A stretch of 64,000 nucleotides of DNA from Symsagittifera roscoffensis (GCF_963678635.1 NC_087071.1:43821095-43885094), one strand, 5' to 3'; counted from the first letter of the stretch, positions 48,951 through 59,154 are shown. Numbers and translations are program-made. The notes: generated by a model not told the origin, from the sequence alone.

Positions 48951-49784
48951 ATGTCTTTTTTACTGAGCACTTCCGAATCTGAATCGGAGAATGAGCCAAT
49001 AATGATCATCCGCAAATCAAAATCAGGAGTTGCTAATGAAACTTTGCCAAATGAGAGATCTTGTGAGAAACTTTCTGTGAAAAAGGGATTAGGTCAGCTG
49101 AATGTTACGCCTCTGCAGTTAACTGCTGGAACGTCGAAAGTAACCGAAAATTCGGGAGTCGAGAATTTTGTTTCTTCCACTCCTCTCGAAAGTCAAGACA
49201 GTCAAGGCAAGAAGCGTATGATAGAGGAACTGGAACGACGGCTCAATGAGGAACTGAACAGCCAACGAAAAAAACTTAAGGCTATTCGGTCAAAGGAAAA
49301 AGCCAATAACTTGGAATTCCTTAAGGTGATGTCAATCGAACTAAACAGTGAGACTCTTTTGCCTATGAACGATTCGGAAGAAGTGGTTTGGTTCCAAAAA
49401 GATGGCGAATGGATTAATTTGATGACCATTTATGCAGGTCCTCAGCCAAGTAAATTTGGACGACATTTGGCGACGAAAATGTTCGGAAAGCATGATGATT
49501 GTCGCCTAATGGTTGAAATGATTGGGTGTGAAAGGCAGAGTGTGTTGACCAGGACGCCAATCCCCAAGGAAGAAGAGAAACTGTTTAGGCGAGTAGTGGA
49601 ACTTAAGTATCCTTTGGAAGCGAGTTACGCGTACGCCGAAGCACGCCTAGCAGCAAACGCGATGGGAGTTGGATATCGTCGCAAATACCCTGGTAAACTG
49701 AGGCAGCTCCTTAATGAGCAGCATAAAAAAATGGTTGCAGATAAACTACAAACAACAACCGTTTTGCAAGATGATTTGGAGTAG
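48951..49784 (+). CDS. BEN-like domain protein 2 (single exon)
   Basis: 277 residues, intact. The ATG is 8 bases after a TTTTTTAG acceptor and 209 bases past the previous stop. Residues 1-80 are Ser/Glu-rich and disordered. About 84-125 form a charged coiled coil (RMIEELERRLNEEL...). About 138-250 align by eye with the C-terminal domain of the upstream protein: VVWFQKDG.WINLMTIY, SKFGRHLATKMFGKHDDCRL, EEKLFRRVVELKYP, YRRKYP. The pattern of hydrophobic and charged positions resembles BEN domains, which bind DNA and recruit chromatin factors. This assignment is by pattern and needs a profile search. It is probably a DNA-binding accessory protein of the same unit. Confidence 0.7.
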   Translation: MSFLLSTSESESENEPIMIIRKSKSGVANETLPNERSCEKLSVKKGLGQLNVTPLQLTAGTSKVTENSGVENFVSSTPLESQDSQGKKRMIEELERRLNEELNSQRKKLKAIRSKEKANNLEFLKVMSIELNSETLLPMNDSEEVVWFQKDGEWINLMTIYAGPQPSKFGRHLATKMFGKHDDCRLMVEMIGCERQSVLTRTPIPKEEEKLFRRVVELKYPLEASYAYAEARLAANAMGVGYRRKYPGKLRQLLNEQHKKMVADKLQTTTVLQDDLE

Positions 49785-50051
49785 AGCTAAAAATTGCCCT
49801 AGAAAAGTCAAATAACGAAATTGGAAAAGATGAACTTGCTTACCTTGGCGCTTTAATCTTTTTTAGTTTTGTGCCTTGCATAAACATTTTGTTTTTATTC
49901 AAAGAAGTTTGATAACTTAGTCAATTAATTTTGATGCTGCTGATTTTTTAACAGTGAAGGTATATCAACAAATGAATCATAAAAGCCCGTTAATGAGTGA
50001 AAAGCGTTCTTAATGTTTTTCAGATTGTTTTTTTTTTTCAGTAGGTTTCTT

Positions 50052-53000
50052 ATGGAAGTTCGACAGGAAGAGTCGCACTACATTGCATCTCTTAAAGGCA
50101 AGAACTGCCTGATATTGGCACATTGTGACGCATACGTCAGCAACCGCATGGTGAAATATGGCGGGAGAGAACCCATATCTTTAGCGCGGGACCTCGGTTA
50201 TGAATCGTATCAAGAACTTTTGACTAAACACAAAATTGCACGAACGTACGAGCAGATTTTAAGTAATTGTTATCAGGAAGTCAAAGATTCTTCTTTCAGT
50301 ATTAAGTTTGATAGCTTCAATGGATATGGTCTATACTATGAGGGTAAGCATAAACTTCGCTCTAACGATAAGAGAAACTACCGAATCCCTGAATTGCGAG
50401 CTCTTATACAGCGTGTTCCAAAATTCCTTGAAGATCAGATCAAACCAGTCTCTGTGTTTGCGCCTACAGATTTATGCTCTCAAATGCGCATAATGGTTGG
50501 TCCTGTTCGCTTCGCCAACCATTCTTGCGACCCTAATTGCGAGTATGTCGTAACTGAGCACAAAAACATGAAATTTGTGCGCCTGCAGATTCTGAAAGAC
50601 ATCGAGCCATACACAGAAATAAGTGTATATTACGGTCCAAATTTTTTCGAAACTGGCAATTCTTCTTGCAAATGTCCCCATACACAGTTCCATCATTCTG
50701 ATCCTTGCTCATCAAGAAATGAAGTTAGTGTTCAAAGTCAGCAAATTAGCCTAAAGCCAGAGAAAATTTTGCGCTTTGAAGATCGAAGGTATCGGCTAAA
50801 TCGATCAAATGGGCCGAAAACAAAACGGAAAAAGATTGTGCAATACGAAATGAGAGAGCATTGTTCAGATAGCTCGAATGAAGATAGCGATGACGAGTAT
50901 TGCTGCGATGCTGAAACCAGCCTTTTTTGTGACTCGATAGACCAAAGTGACTCAGATTTTGTCTCGACTAAATCCTCTGAAATCGAGATTAATTACGAAA
51001 CAAAAGATCGCTGTGATGATGAAACTGCTACGGGCGCTTTGGTAGGTTCTCCATCGATTGCAGTTGATGATTTTAATCAAAACAGGCAGCTGGGCATGAT
51101 GGCTTCTTCTCCCATAATGATAGACGCTGAAGAACAAAAAGGGGATCTCAGTTTGTCACATATTGACGTATTGGGAAATGATGATTGCGATAGGTCAAGC
51201 AGTGGAGTTTCAGATGAATTTCCACAAAATGCCAGATCCATGTCCAATTTCGTTATGTGTGCCAACGCCCTCATTGCTCGACACGGTACTTCTGACGCTG
51301 AGGCAAATAACTGGTTTAAATTGATTCGGACAGCGTTTCCCGAAAGCAACATTCCCAGTTTCAAAGCATTAAAGCGCCAGTACCATGTAGTAAAAGCCAG
51401 CGAAGGTACATTTGTTAGAAGTTCGGGGCTAGGAAAGCGGTGGCAGCTCGAATTTATATCTGAGTTGAGGGACATTGTGAATTCAAACATCACATAAATT
51501 TTTCAGTTTTCAACGACTCATGATGGAAATACCGATCTCAAAATTGGAAACCCCTTTAATCACCTTTTGCAGACTTTGACAGTCCACTTGCTTCTAAATT
51601 CAGACGGCGTGGATGCGTTCAAATGTAACGCAAAGTCACTCTGGCCCGTTTGGCTGGCCATTGCCGATCTTCCCCCAATGAAACGGTGTATGTTTAAAAA
51701 CATCGTACTCGCGACACTCTGGTATGGAAAGAACAAACCAGACTGGAACGAGCTTTTTCAAGTAAGAATTTTTTTCGCATTAAAAAGTGTGGTCGGAGGT
51801 TTTGATTGTTGGTTTTTAAAAATGCTATTCTCTGAAACGTTTTTTTTTGTGCTTCAGGAACTTCAATTAAAACTTCAGACAAATGAGTGCTCTATAAGTT
51901 TTCAAGGTCGCAGCTACCGTTTGATTTTTCGTGTCAAAATCTTAATTTCGGATATGCCAGCGACAGCAGCTATGCTCAACATGCATCACCATAGAGCGAA
52001 ATTTGGATGCACGTTGTGTTATGCAGAATCGGACTTCAAAGAAGGCATACGGTATTATCCAAACAGAAACTTTACAATGAGGGACATTGACACGCATCAT
52101 CAAATTCTACAAGAAGTTACTCTTACAAAAAAGCCCAAGAAAGGAGTTAAAGGGCCGACTAAACTTTCAGCAATTTTGAAGGGTTTACCATTGACAGCTC
52201 CAGTTGATAGCATGCATCAAGTTTATCTTGGTGTTACTAAAGTCTTACTTGGTGTCGTGGTAAAGAAAACTGCAATCGTAGACAAAAAAGACATGGACGA
52301 CTTGGCTGCATCAATCAAGGTAAGTACTTAAACTTTTCAAAAACACTTCGTTCGAAATGAATTTTCAATTGAAGATTGTTTCAGCTAACTAAAGATTTCA
52401 AAAGAAGCATACGACCACTTTCTGAATTGGAGCATTTTAAAGCAAACGAATTCAAGGTCTGGCTCCTGTACATTGGCCCGCTCTTGTTGAAAGAAAAAGC
52501 GCCTCAAGAACTTTTCGAGCGATTCTCGATTTTCAGCTACGCAATCCGTTTGTTGATGATGTCCAGTAAGTATGTGGATGCGGCAGATGAATTGATACAA
52601 TTGTTCTTAAAAAGGACCGAAGATGCTTATAGTGACATAGTGTTTTCGCCGAACCTTCACAGTCTGAGTCACCTTGCATGGCAAGTGAAAAACTTTGGGC
52701 CTCTTTGGACTTGCTCATCGATGATGTTCGAATCAGCTAATTATCTTCTTAAATCAAAATTCACTGGAACTGTGAATATCCTTCCACTTGTTATAGAGAG
52801 GTACCATAGAAACAAAGATACTTTGAAACAACATGTTGCTGAGGACTCTCTAGCAGATCTCTGCCATCAATTTCGAAATACTACAAAACGTTTTAACAGA
52901 ACTGTTTTGGATCAATCAAGGTTGCCCTTCCAATTTAGAAACGAAATAACGCCGTTCTACAGCAATGCGAAGTTTGCTTATTTTGAGCTTGATTCGATTT

Positions 53001-53302
53001 TTCATTCCAATTCCAACAATAGTTATGTCACATTTTTGTTGGATGATGCACCACATTGTGGTCAAGCACAATATTTTATGGGCGGCTGTCCCGAGAAAGT
53101 GATGATACAACACTTCAAGATAGTAGAATCATATCAATGCACAAAGAAAGTTGATCTGCCTATTTTTTCATTTCACGAAGTGAAGCAATCTGATCGTGTT
53201 ACTCTGATCAACTTGCACTCTGTGACCGAGAAACTCCTGCGCGTTGATATATCTGAGAGAATATACCTTATTCCTCTCATAAATATGTTTGAACATGATT
53301 AA
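50052..53302 (+). CDS. SET methyltransferase fused to EnSpm/CACTA-like DDE transposase
   Basis: ATG 50052 (10 bases after a T-run CAG). Segments: 50052-51761 with an in-frame TAA at 51495-51497, then 51858-52319 and 52385-53302, all phase 0; about 1030 codons. Residues 80-208 form a SET domain: NGYGLYYE, RFANHSCDPNCEY (153-165), EISVYYGPNFF (189-199), and a post-SET-like CKC. The layout is closest to SUV4-20-type enzymes. An acidic Ser-rich linker (275-400) follows. The transposase part begins near residue 405: LLLNSDGVDAFK (Asp at 51603), LISDMPATA (Asp at 51951), FGCTLC, APVDSMHQVYLGVTKVLL, PNLHSLSHLAWQVKNFGPLW and MFESAN (Glu at 52730). Reading across the TAA keeps homologous sequence in frame. 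A 30-nt intron (51477-51506, GTGAAT...TTTTTCAG) would also remove it in phase. The alternative is two adjacent genes. Confidence 0.8.
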
Positions 53303-53554
53303 TTTCTGCCTTGCTTGCATGAGTATAAACTTAGCGTTAAAACGTAAAATGATCTATAGTTATTGAGATCGGCTTTCCTCATCTACTTGATGGCTAAAAT
53401 TTTTGTTCAATTTTTTCTTAATGTGCTTGTTGCCTATGGAAAATGTAAAAACATCCATCAGCAGTTTTTTTGTGAACCAATTATTCTACTACTATTTGCG
53501 TGCTCGAAGTATCAGTTTTTAACAGCATTTGAGTTGTATCGATGTAATCATCTG
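53303..53554. other. 3' flank of the transposase gene
   Basis: No gene. A canonical AATAAA is not seen right after the stop. The sequence leads directly into the repeat array. Confidence 0.4.
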
Positions 53555-53840
53555 TTGTCGAGCACTTTTTTTCGGTCGATGACGGTCTAAACAAACCTTG
53601 CTTAGGTCGAGCACGGTCAAGCGTTTTTTTTTGTCGAACACAGTGGAAACATATAGTGCTTGGACCAGGCACCTCGTGTACATTTTTTTTTGGTCGAGCA
53701 CAGTCCAGACATATCTTGCTTTAGTCAAGCACGGTCAAGAACAAATGTTTCGGTCGAGCACAACCGAAACATACCGCGTTTTGGTCAAGACGATCGAAAC
53801 ATATCGAACTTTGGTCGAGGCGGCCGAAACAAAAAGTCAG
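53555..53840 (+). repeat. Array of GTCGAGCAC-type short repeats (subterminal-repeat-like)
   Basis: About ten variants of GGTCGAGCACGGTC, alternating with AAACATATCTTGCTTTGGTC, at about 53557, 53575, 53606, 53631, 53691, 53732, 53752, 53788 and 53812. Spacing is irregular (18-60 bases). They follow the transposase by 250 bases. CACTA-type elements of plants carry such subterminal repeats as binding sites for their DNA-binding protein, so a comparable role is possible. No matching array is seen to the left of the cluster. Confidence 0.7.
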
Positions 53841-54470
53841 CTCGGGACGGTTCTCTGAACTTCTTCCTCGACTTATATTCCATAATGTAAATTGTCTCTG
53901 CACAGTTTCGTTTCTTTTTATTTCTAGTTTTTTATTATAATCTTAACACCCTGGCAAAATTGGTTTTTTAGCGTTTAGGGAGAGCTCGGAAAACCAATTT
54001 CTGAACACAAAAATTACATCAGAAATTAGCTCTTCCCCTGATTATCGAGCCAAATGAAAATTATACCACCTCGTGTTATGACAGCTGTTCGATGAATCAC
54101 AGTTAGCCAATTTTAAAAGGTTCTAATTAAAACTTAAATTTGCATTGATACATTTTCTAGATTTTGAGTATAGGATCGCACAATACGCTCAAGTTCTTTA
54201 GACGTTCAACAAATTTCAAAAAAAGAATTTTTTCAAAGTTCCCTTGCGTTCATGACTTTTTTCCAACTGTTTTCTTGCCTATGTTCTATTGCTTGAAGTG
54301 ATTCATTTTGAAAAAATGAAAGAGAGACTTGCCTATGGCGTATAATTTTTTGTGCGCTGTCTGGTTTTTTTGTTCAACGAATATACATTGTTAAGGAGCC
54401 ACTTGAAAAACGGAATTTCTTATTCAACCTTAAAGAATTTATTCGCCATCATTCACAATTGTTTTTTTTT
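53841..54470. other. Intergenic, no gene seen
   Basis: Contains GGGAGAGCTCGGAAAACCAATTT (about 53978-54000) and A+T-rich sequence. A terminal inverted repeat for the cluster could lie here but I could not pair one with the left side. Confidence 0.35.
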
Positions 54471-54481
54471 CAGAAACAGAT

Positions 54482-56431
54482 ATGTCTGAATCGTCACTAC
54501 TCATTGATATTAAAAATTTGTTGCCTCCCAAATTGTCTCCCAAAAACTCAGATTCCATTACAATCATTGAACCTTATGACTCAAATTTTAAGATTCCCAA
54601 AAACGCCGCTAATGAAAAGAAGAAAAAACAGAGTTTCGAAAGCAAAAAGACAATTCAAAAGAAATCTGAAAAGCAACCCTCGAAGGTGAGTTTAAACTTT
54701 TTCTTCAGATGTTTCCAAGTGTAATAAGTCGTAGTGGAAACTCTTTTTTAGGTCTTGGTGATGTTTTGTTTATCTTTCAGCCAAACCAAGATATCATTGT
54801 TCAATTTTCTGTAGCAAGTGACCGAATATTCATGCTGGTGGTTATTTTTTAGTCAAACTTTGGCTTTTGACCAGCCATTATGCGTTTTTTAAAAGCGCCT
54901 GGAAACTATCATCTGGAGCTATTTTTTGAGCTCAAAGAATTTTCCACCATTAAACAAATTTTCTACCTGCTGAAGTCTTTGAACAGTTTGTGGGACTGCC
55001 ATGACTGCTAAGATACAATTTGGTATAAAGAAATAATTTTTAAGAAAAAATGTTTTTAAGCAAATGAAAAGCGGTAATAGTATTTGTACTCGTTGTGGTT
55101 TTCTATCTAGAACAATTTCGACATTTTTAACTGAAAATTTTTGGACGGAATCATTATCCTCTGAAAGCTGGATTTTCGAAAGCGGATTTGAAATGTTAGT
55201 TTCCCTATTTGACCTAGTTTTCGCAATCATGCATCATAAATTGTTTTTCAAATTCACATTTTTAGGCCATCTGTTTTTTAGTGCAATTCGAAAGTTGAAG
55301 TACTTCAAAAACAAGTCAGTGTTTTTTTGCGCTATTCTTGTGTTCATTGACACTTTTTCAATAGTATGTGAGCTTTTTATATATTTTTTGCATAAGTGGA
55401 TTTTTTTTTTCAATTTTATATTAAGAGTAATGAATGTAGTGAGGACTCTTGCAGGTCTTGCTGATTTTTTTTCTGGAAAAGTCTGATAATGTGCATAAAG
55501 TTCTCTATTATTTACAGAGTTGCACACATACATATTGATTCATTTATGAATGCACATAGGTATATATGCACTTTTTTTTAGTTCAATTAAAGTTCATCTA
55601 TTGAAAGTGACGTAAATATCACTCTCCTAATACAAAGGTGGAAAAGGCGCGAAAAAACGTGAACGATTACTCATTTAGAAAGTGGAATTTAATTTTTTTA
55701 TTTCCATTGGAAAAAAAACTTTACCTGTTGATCCAGTTTTCTCTGGTTGGGTTCAGGTTACAAAAAAGCGCCTCTCATAAATTCTTATAGATAATCAAAG
55801 AAGGGCATCTATTTTTTCTTCGAATTTCGAAAAATGAGATTTTTTAATCAATTCAGTCTTTTTTTTAGTTTCCTTGCGTCAATGATACTTTTTTCTGTTG
55901 GCAATGTTTTATTTGAATAATTTTTCCCACAGAAACCAAGTACGTTTGGTTTTGCTTTAGCAGGCTTATTATTCCAGCAGTGATTCCTCATTCATTTTGT
56001 TTTGAAGTCGGTTACTTTAGGGTCAAAAGAGTGTCAAATTTCGAGCACGAAGTAAATGTTCTAGAACATTGCGATTCAGAGGCATGGAACCTTTCGGAAG
56101 CTTAGGAGAATCGAAAAAGAAGTTGAGAGAGTTATTTACTGATATTAAAAAAGTCAATTTTCTGGACTCGAGAAAAAACCAAAACAAGCTCAATGGTTGG
56201 ATGATGTTCTACGATGCTAAAAGTTGCTCTGATGTTAAAAATTGTATCGATCGAGAGCATCATTTTGGCATAGAAATAATCAAAGAAGGAGAAACCGCGC
56301 CTATGCAACTTGCAATTCAGAAGCAGGTACAAAAATCTTTCAAAAAGCCACATGCGCGTCTGTTGGATGAAAATCGAGTTCTTGAGAATGACATTATGTA
56401 TTTCCCATCATCAAATGCAACATGGTTTTAG
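54482..56431 (+). CDS. Two-exon gene of unknown function
   Basis: Exon 1 54482-54685 (68 codons, donor AAG|GTGAGT) and exon 2 56021-56431 (acceptor TTACTTTAG, stop TAG) join in phase 0 to give 204 residues. The ATG is 8 bases after a TTTTTTTTTCAG acceptor, the same arrangement as the upstream cluster genes. The N-terminal half is Ser/Lys-rich and disordered with a basic patch (NEKKKKQSFESKK), so nuclear location is likely. The C-terminal half is basic with a possible helical region (GESKKKLRELFTDIKKVNF) and no motif I recognise. The 1.3-kb intron contains an F1 repeat copy. It could be a fourth member of the cluster or an unrelated host gene. The splice model is a prediction. Confidence 0.5.
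55428..55920 (+). repeat. Dispersed repeat F1, copy 6 (in intron)
   Basis: Opens AAGAGTAATGAATGTAGTGA. It carries the second-subfamily middle (ATGCACATAGGTATATATGC, GAAAGTGACGTAAAT) and the GATCCAGTTTTCTCTGGTTG tail. Confidence 0.8.
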
Positions 56432-56605
56432 TAGCAGGGTCTGCATAAATTGATCTAGTGATGCATTTCTAAATTTTGCCTACGTTCTAATTATTTGTCA
56501 TAATTTAGATTTTCCACTACCTTTTCGAAATGTTTTTTCCCATTTGAGGGTTAGCACCAAACATTTCAGTATTGATAAACTCATTCGTTTTTAAAAAATT
56601 AAAAA

Positions 56606-56990
56606 CGTAGGAAAGAATCCTGTATAGGTCTTGGTAATTTTTTGTGTTTTTTTCAGGAAAAAGTCTAAAATGAGTTCAAGCTCAGTTTTGATTTTTCGCG
56701 GCTTTCGATTTCTCGTTAAACTCAGTTCGTTTCCTTTGTTAGAAAGAAGGCAAAATCCTTCATTTGACCGCGACAATGAAAAGTCACGAAAAGCGTGACC
56801 GACTCTGGTCTCGAAAGTGGAATTTAATTATCAGATTTTCCAGCGGAATGAAAAAATTACCTTTTGGTACGCTTTTCTCAAATTAGTATAATAGTATCAA
56901 AAAAACACAAATGATAAATTTTTCTTGAAAATAAAAAAGCTTCAAAGCCAGGTTTTTTTCAAAAAATGAAAAAACGAGTTTTCTTCTTCA
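56606..56990 (+). repeat. Dispersed repeat F1, copy 7
   Basis: The start is diverged (ACGTAGGAAAGAATCCTGTA), followed by TAGGTCTTGGTAAT, the T-run/CAGGAAAAAGTC block, GAAGGCAAAATCC and GTCACGAAAAGCGTGACCGA. Confidence 0.75.
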
Positions 56991-56994
56991 ACCT

Positions 56995-57182
56995 TTACTT
57001 GGTCGTCAGCTGTTTCATGATGCCCAATGGCATTTGCATGGAGGGACTGTGATGATGCTCACCGTGTGGAGGAAGATGAAATTGGCGGGCGTGGGATGAG
57101 GAGGGCGTGAGTGTGTGTGTGTGTGTGTGTTTGTGCGTGCATGCGGAAGGGGTACTTTGAGAGGGTGTAGGTTTCGCTAAAA
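56995..57182 (-). CDS. Possible terminal coding exon, - strand
   Basis: After a GTTTTAG acceptor (- strand, near 57183) the frame reads KPTPSQSTPSACT, a His/Thr run from a CA/GT microsatellite, then SSSHARQFHLPPHGEHHHSP and SMQMPLGIMKQLTTK before TAA. Composition is clearly less A/T-rich than surroundings and His/Pro/Ser-rich, as in low-complexity tails of transcription factors. It could be the last exon of a gene that includes 58789-59090. The joining donor is uncertain and I cannot name the protein. Confidence 0.35.
57111..57134. repeat. GT/CA microsatellite
   Basis: About eleven GT dinucleotides in a row, inside the possible - strand exon. Confidence 0.9.
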
Positions 57183-57446
57183 CATAACTAAAGAGGTGTT
57201 TCACAGAACTACCAAGATCCTGATTAAATTTTCGTAAGAAGAATTGTCACTCACAACCAATTATCGCCTGAAATAAATTGTCGCCATGCCAAGTGATGTT
57301 GTCAAAAGGGTTAAAAGTTGAAAAGGGTTAAAAGTTAGTGGAAGTTATTGGAATATTTGTTAAGTTGGTGACTGCAGACAAGGATTATAACTTGCTGTTT
57401 TACAAAACGTTCGCTCCATAATATTTTATGGTTCCTTGTTTAAATG

Positions 57447-57490
57447 TCAATGAACGTAGTTAAGACTCCTATAGAGGTTGTATTTGTTTT
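57447..57490 (+). repeat. F1 fragment (5' end only)
   Basis: CAATGAACGTAGTTAAGACT then CCTATAGAGGTTGTATTT: only the first 45 bases of F1, interrupted by an inverted F4 copy. Confidence 0.65.
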
Positions 57491-57970
57491 ACACAGAGGC
57501 GAAGCTGAGCTTCGCACCTTTTGCGTTCCAAACCAAGAAAGCCGCTAAGTCTAAAAAATTTGAAAAAACTGGATCTATAAATAAGGCTAGGTTTGAAAAA
57601 ACAACGAGCCAAGACAAAAGCTGCTTGTGAGACGCACAAGTTTTTTTCACCCATTGAAGTGTGTAATATGCGGCCATTCGACCGATACAATATAGGCCAA
57701 AAAAACAAAAAGTCGATAAGAAAATGAAATGAAAAATTTAAACTAACTTTTTTATAACGTTTTAAGCATCTTGTGCAATCCAGATAAGAGCATAAAGTTA
57801 CGTTTTCCTTGAAATTACTCGAACTTATGCCTCTAAAAGAGGACCAAGCATAATAAGCCGAAAAAGGACAAAAAAAACATAAAATTTTAACAAATGGATT
57901 TGGAAAAATCACAACCAACATAAGAAGTAATTTTTTGAAAATGACGGATTTTTCAAACGACATGCTCAAC
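57488..57970 (-). repeat. Dispersed repeat F4, inverted copy
   Basis: Begins with ACAGAGGCGAAGCTGAGCTT (reverse of the F4 end motif and hairpin). The interior reverse complement has TTTTTTGGCCTATATTG and GGTCGAATGGCCGCATA, matching the subunits at 35800-35880. It appears inserted into or beside the F1 fragment at 57447. Confidence 0.55.
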
Positions 57971-58130
57971 CATGCTTAATATTTGCAACCGAGAGTAGAA
58001 GAGGAGTAGGATTTGAGGAGTAGGAGGACGAAGAGGTGAAGTAGCCCAAAGGTGACTCCTGTGGACTGAGTTGTTTACGGGGAAAAAACCAAGTACCCGA
58101 TTGCAATTTCTTTGCTTATTGCAAGGGTAA

Positions 58131-58620
58131 AGAGTAATGAACGTAGTGAAGACTCTTATATGGGTCTTGCTGATTGTTTACTTATTTTTTTTTCAGGAAA
58201 AAATTCTTAAATATTGATGCACTTAAATATATATGCACTTTTCGAGTTGAATTTAATTTCATATGCCCAAAGCGACGTAAGAGCACTCTCCAAATATGAG
58301 CGTACAAATGGCGCAAAAACTCGTGAAGGATTTCTCGTTTTGAAAGTGGAATTTAATTTTCAGATTTACAGCGGAAGAAAAACTTGACCTGCTGATCAAG
58401 TTTTCTCAAGTTGGGTTAATGTTATGAAAAAAGCGCCAATCGTAAATCGTTCTACAAATTCAAAGAGCTGAACTGTCATCTATTTTTTTCTTTTGATTTC
58501 GAAAGTTGAGATTTTTCAACCAAATCAGTGGTTTTTTTATGTTTACATTTATTACTTTTTTTCAATCTTCGATTGGCTACGTTTTAGAGTTGATTTTTGG
58601 TTTCTTTTCAAGTTCGTTCA
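58131..58620 (+). repeat. Dispersed repeat F1, copy 8
   Basis: Opens AAGAGTAATGAACGTAGTGA followed by AGACTCTTATATGGGTCTTG. It has the T-run CAGGAAAAA, the second-subfamily middle (CTCCAAATATGAGCGTACAA) and the TTCTCAAGTTGGGTTAATG tail. Confidence 0.85.
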
Positions 58621-58788
58621 AATTCATTAGCTAAAAAGAAATAAAATTTACACTCTAATCCTCAATCGGCTCTTTTTTTAAGTTCCCCAGCATGCGAAAT
58701 AAATTCCTTGTCCGCATATTCCAATTGTTACAAAAACTAGCTTCAGGACTTATTACGCCAGGATAAACACACTCTATCACCTTCTTTG

Positions 58789-59090
58789 TGAGGTGGGGTG
58801 AGAGGGATAAAAAAAAGGCCCTCGATCCTTTGTTTGGTCCAGGTCCATACTGGTGTCGCTGGTCGTAGGGTGTCTGGTGTGCGCTGCCATCTGGTCTCGA
58901 GCGAGGAGGGGGTGGACTGGTGTCTGGTTTATGTGGCCGCAGCCGGGGCCATGCGCTGCATAATGAGCTTTATAGGCATCTGCATCTTCTGCGTCTACCT
59001 CATGAGTCCAGAGAGTGCCATATGTAGAATATCCACTGCCATAAGGTGTGTTGCGTATGGCCATAAGGTGTGTATGGTCATACTATGTGT
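58789..59090 (-). CDS. Possible coding exon, - strand
   Basis: From an ACACATAG acceptor the - strand frame gives about 100 residues: PYGSGYSTYGTLWTHEVDAE, DADAYKAHYAAHGPGCGHIN, QTPVHPLLARDQ, then TSMDLDQTKDR. GC content is well above the neighbourhood and the composition (Tyr/Gly/His/Ala) looks like a real protein. Donor candidates are AAG|GTGATA near 58785 or CCA|GTATGG inside the frame (about 58851). Only the second matches the phase of the tract at 56995-57182. No family recognised. Confidence 0.35.
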
Positions 59091-59154
59091 GTACAAATTA
59101 GTATGGCAATGAGGTTTATGTCTAAGAAAAACTGTCTAAGAAAAGGTATATTGT

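Noticed and set aside
47484-51497. Alternative nuclear genetic code with TAA as a sense codon
   Set aside because: BEN-like protein 2, PHM and the transposase end at ordinary stops, and TAA closes the transposase frame at a plausible C-terminus. Nonsense change or splicing is simpler.
53598-53890. Frames of 76-86 codons over the GTCGAGCAC array
   Set aside because: Repeat-derived; the same short peptide recurs with the DNA unit and has no start context.
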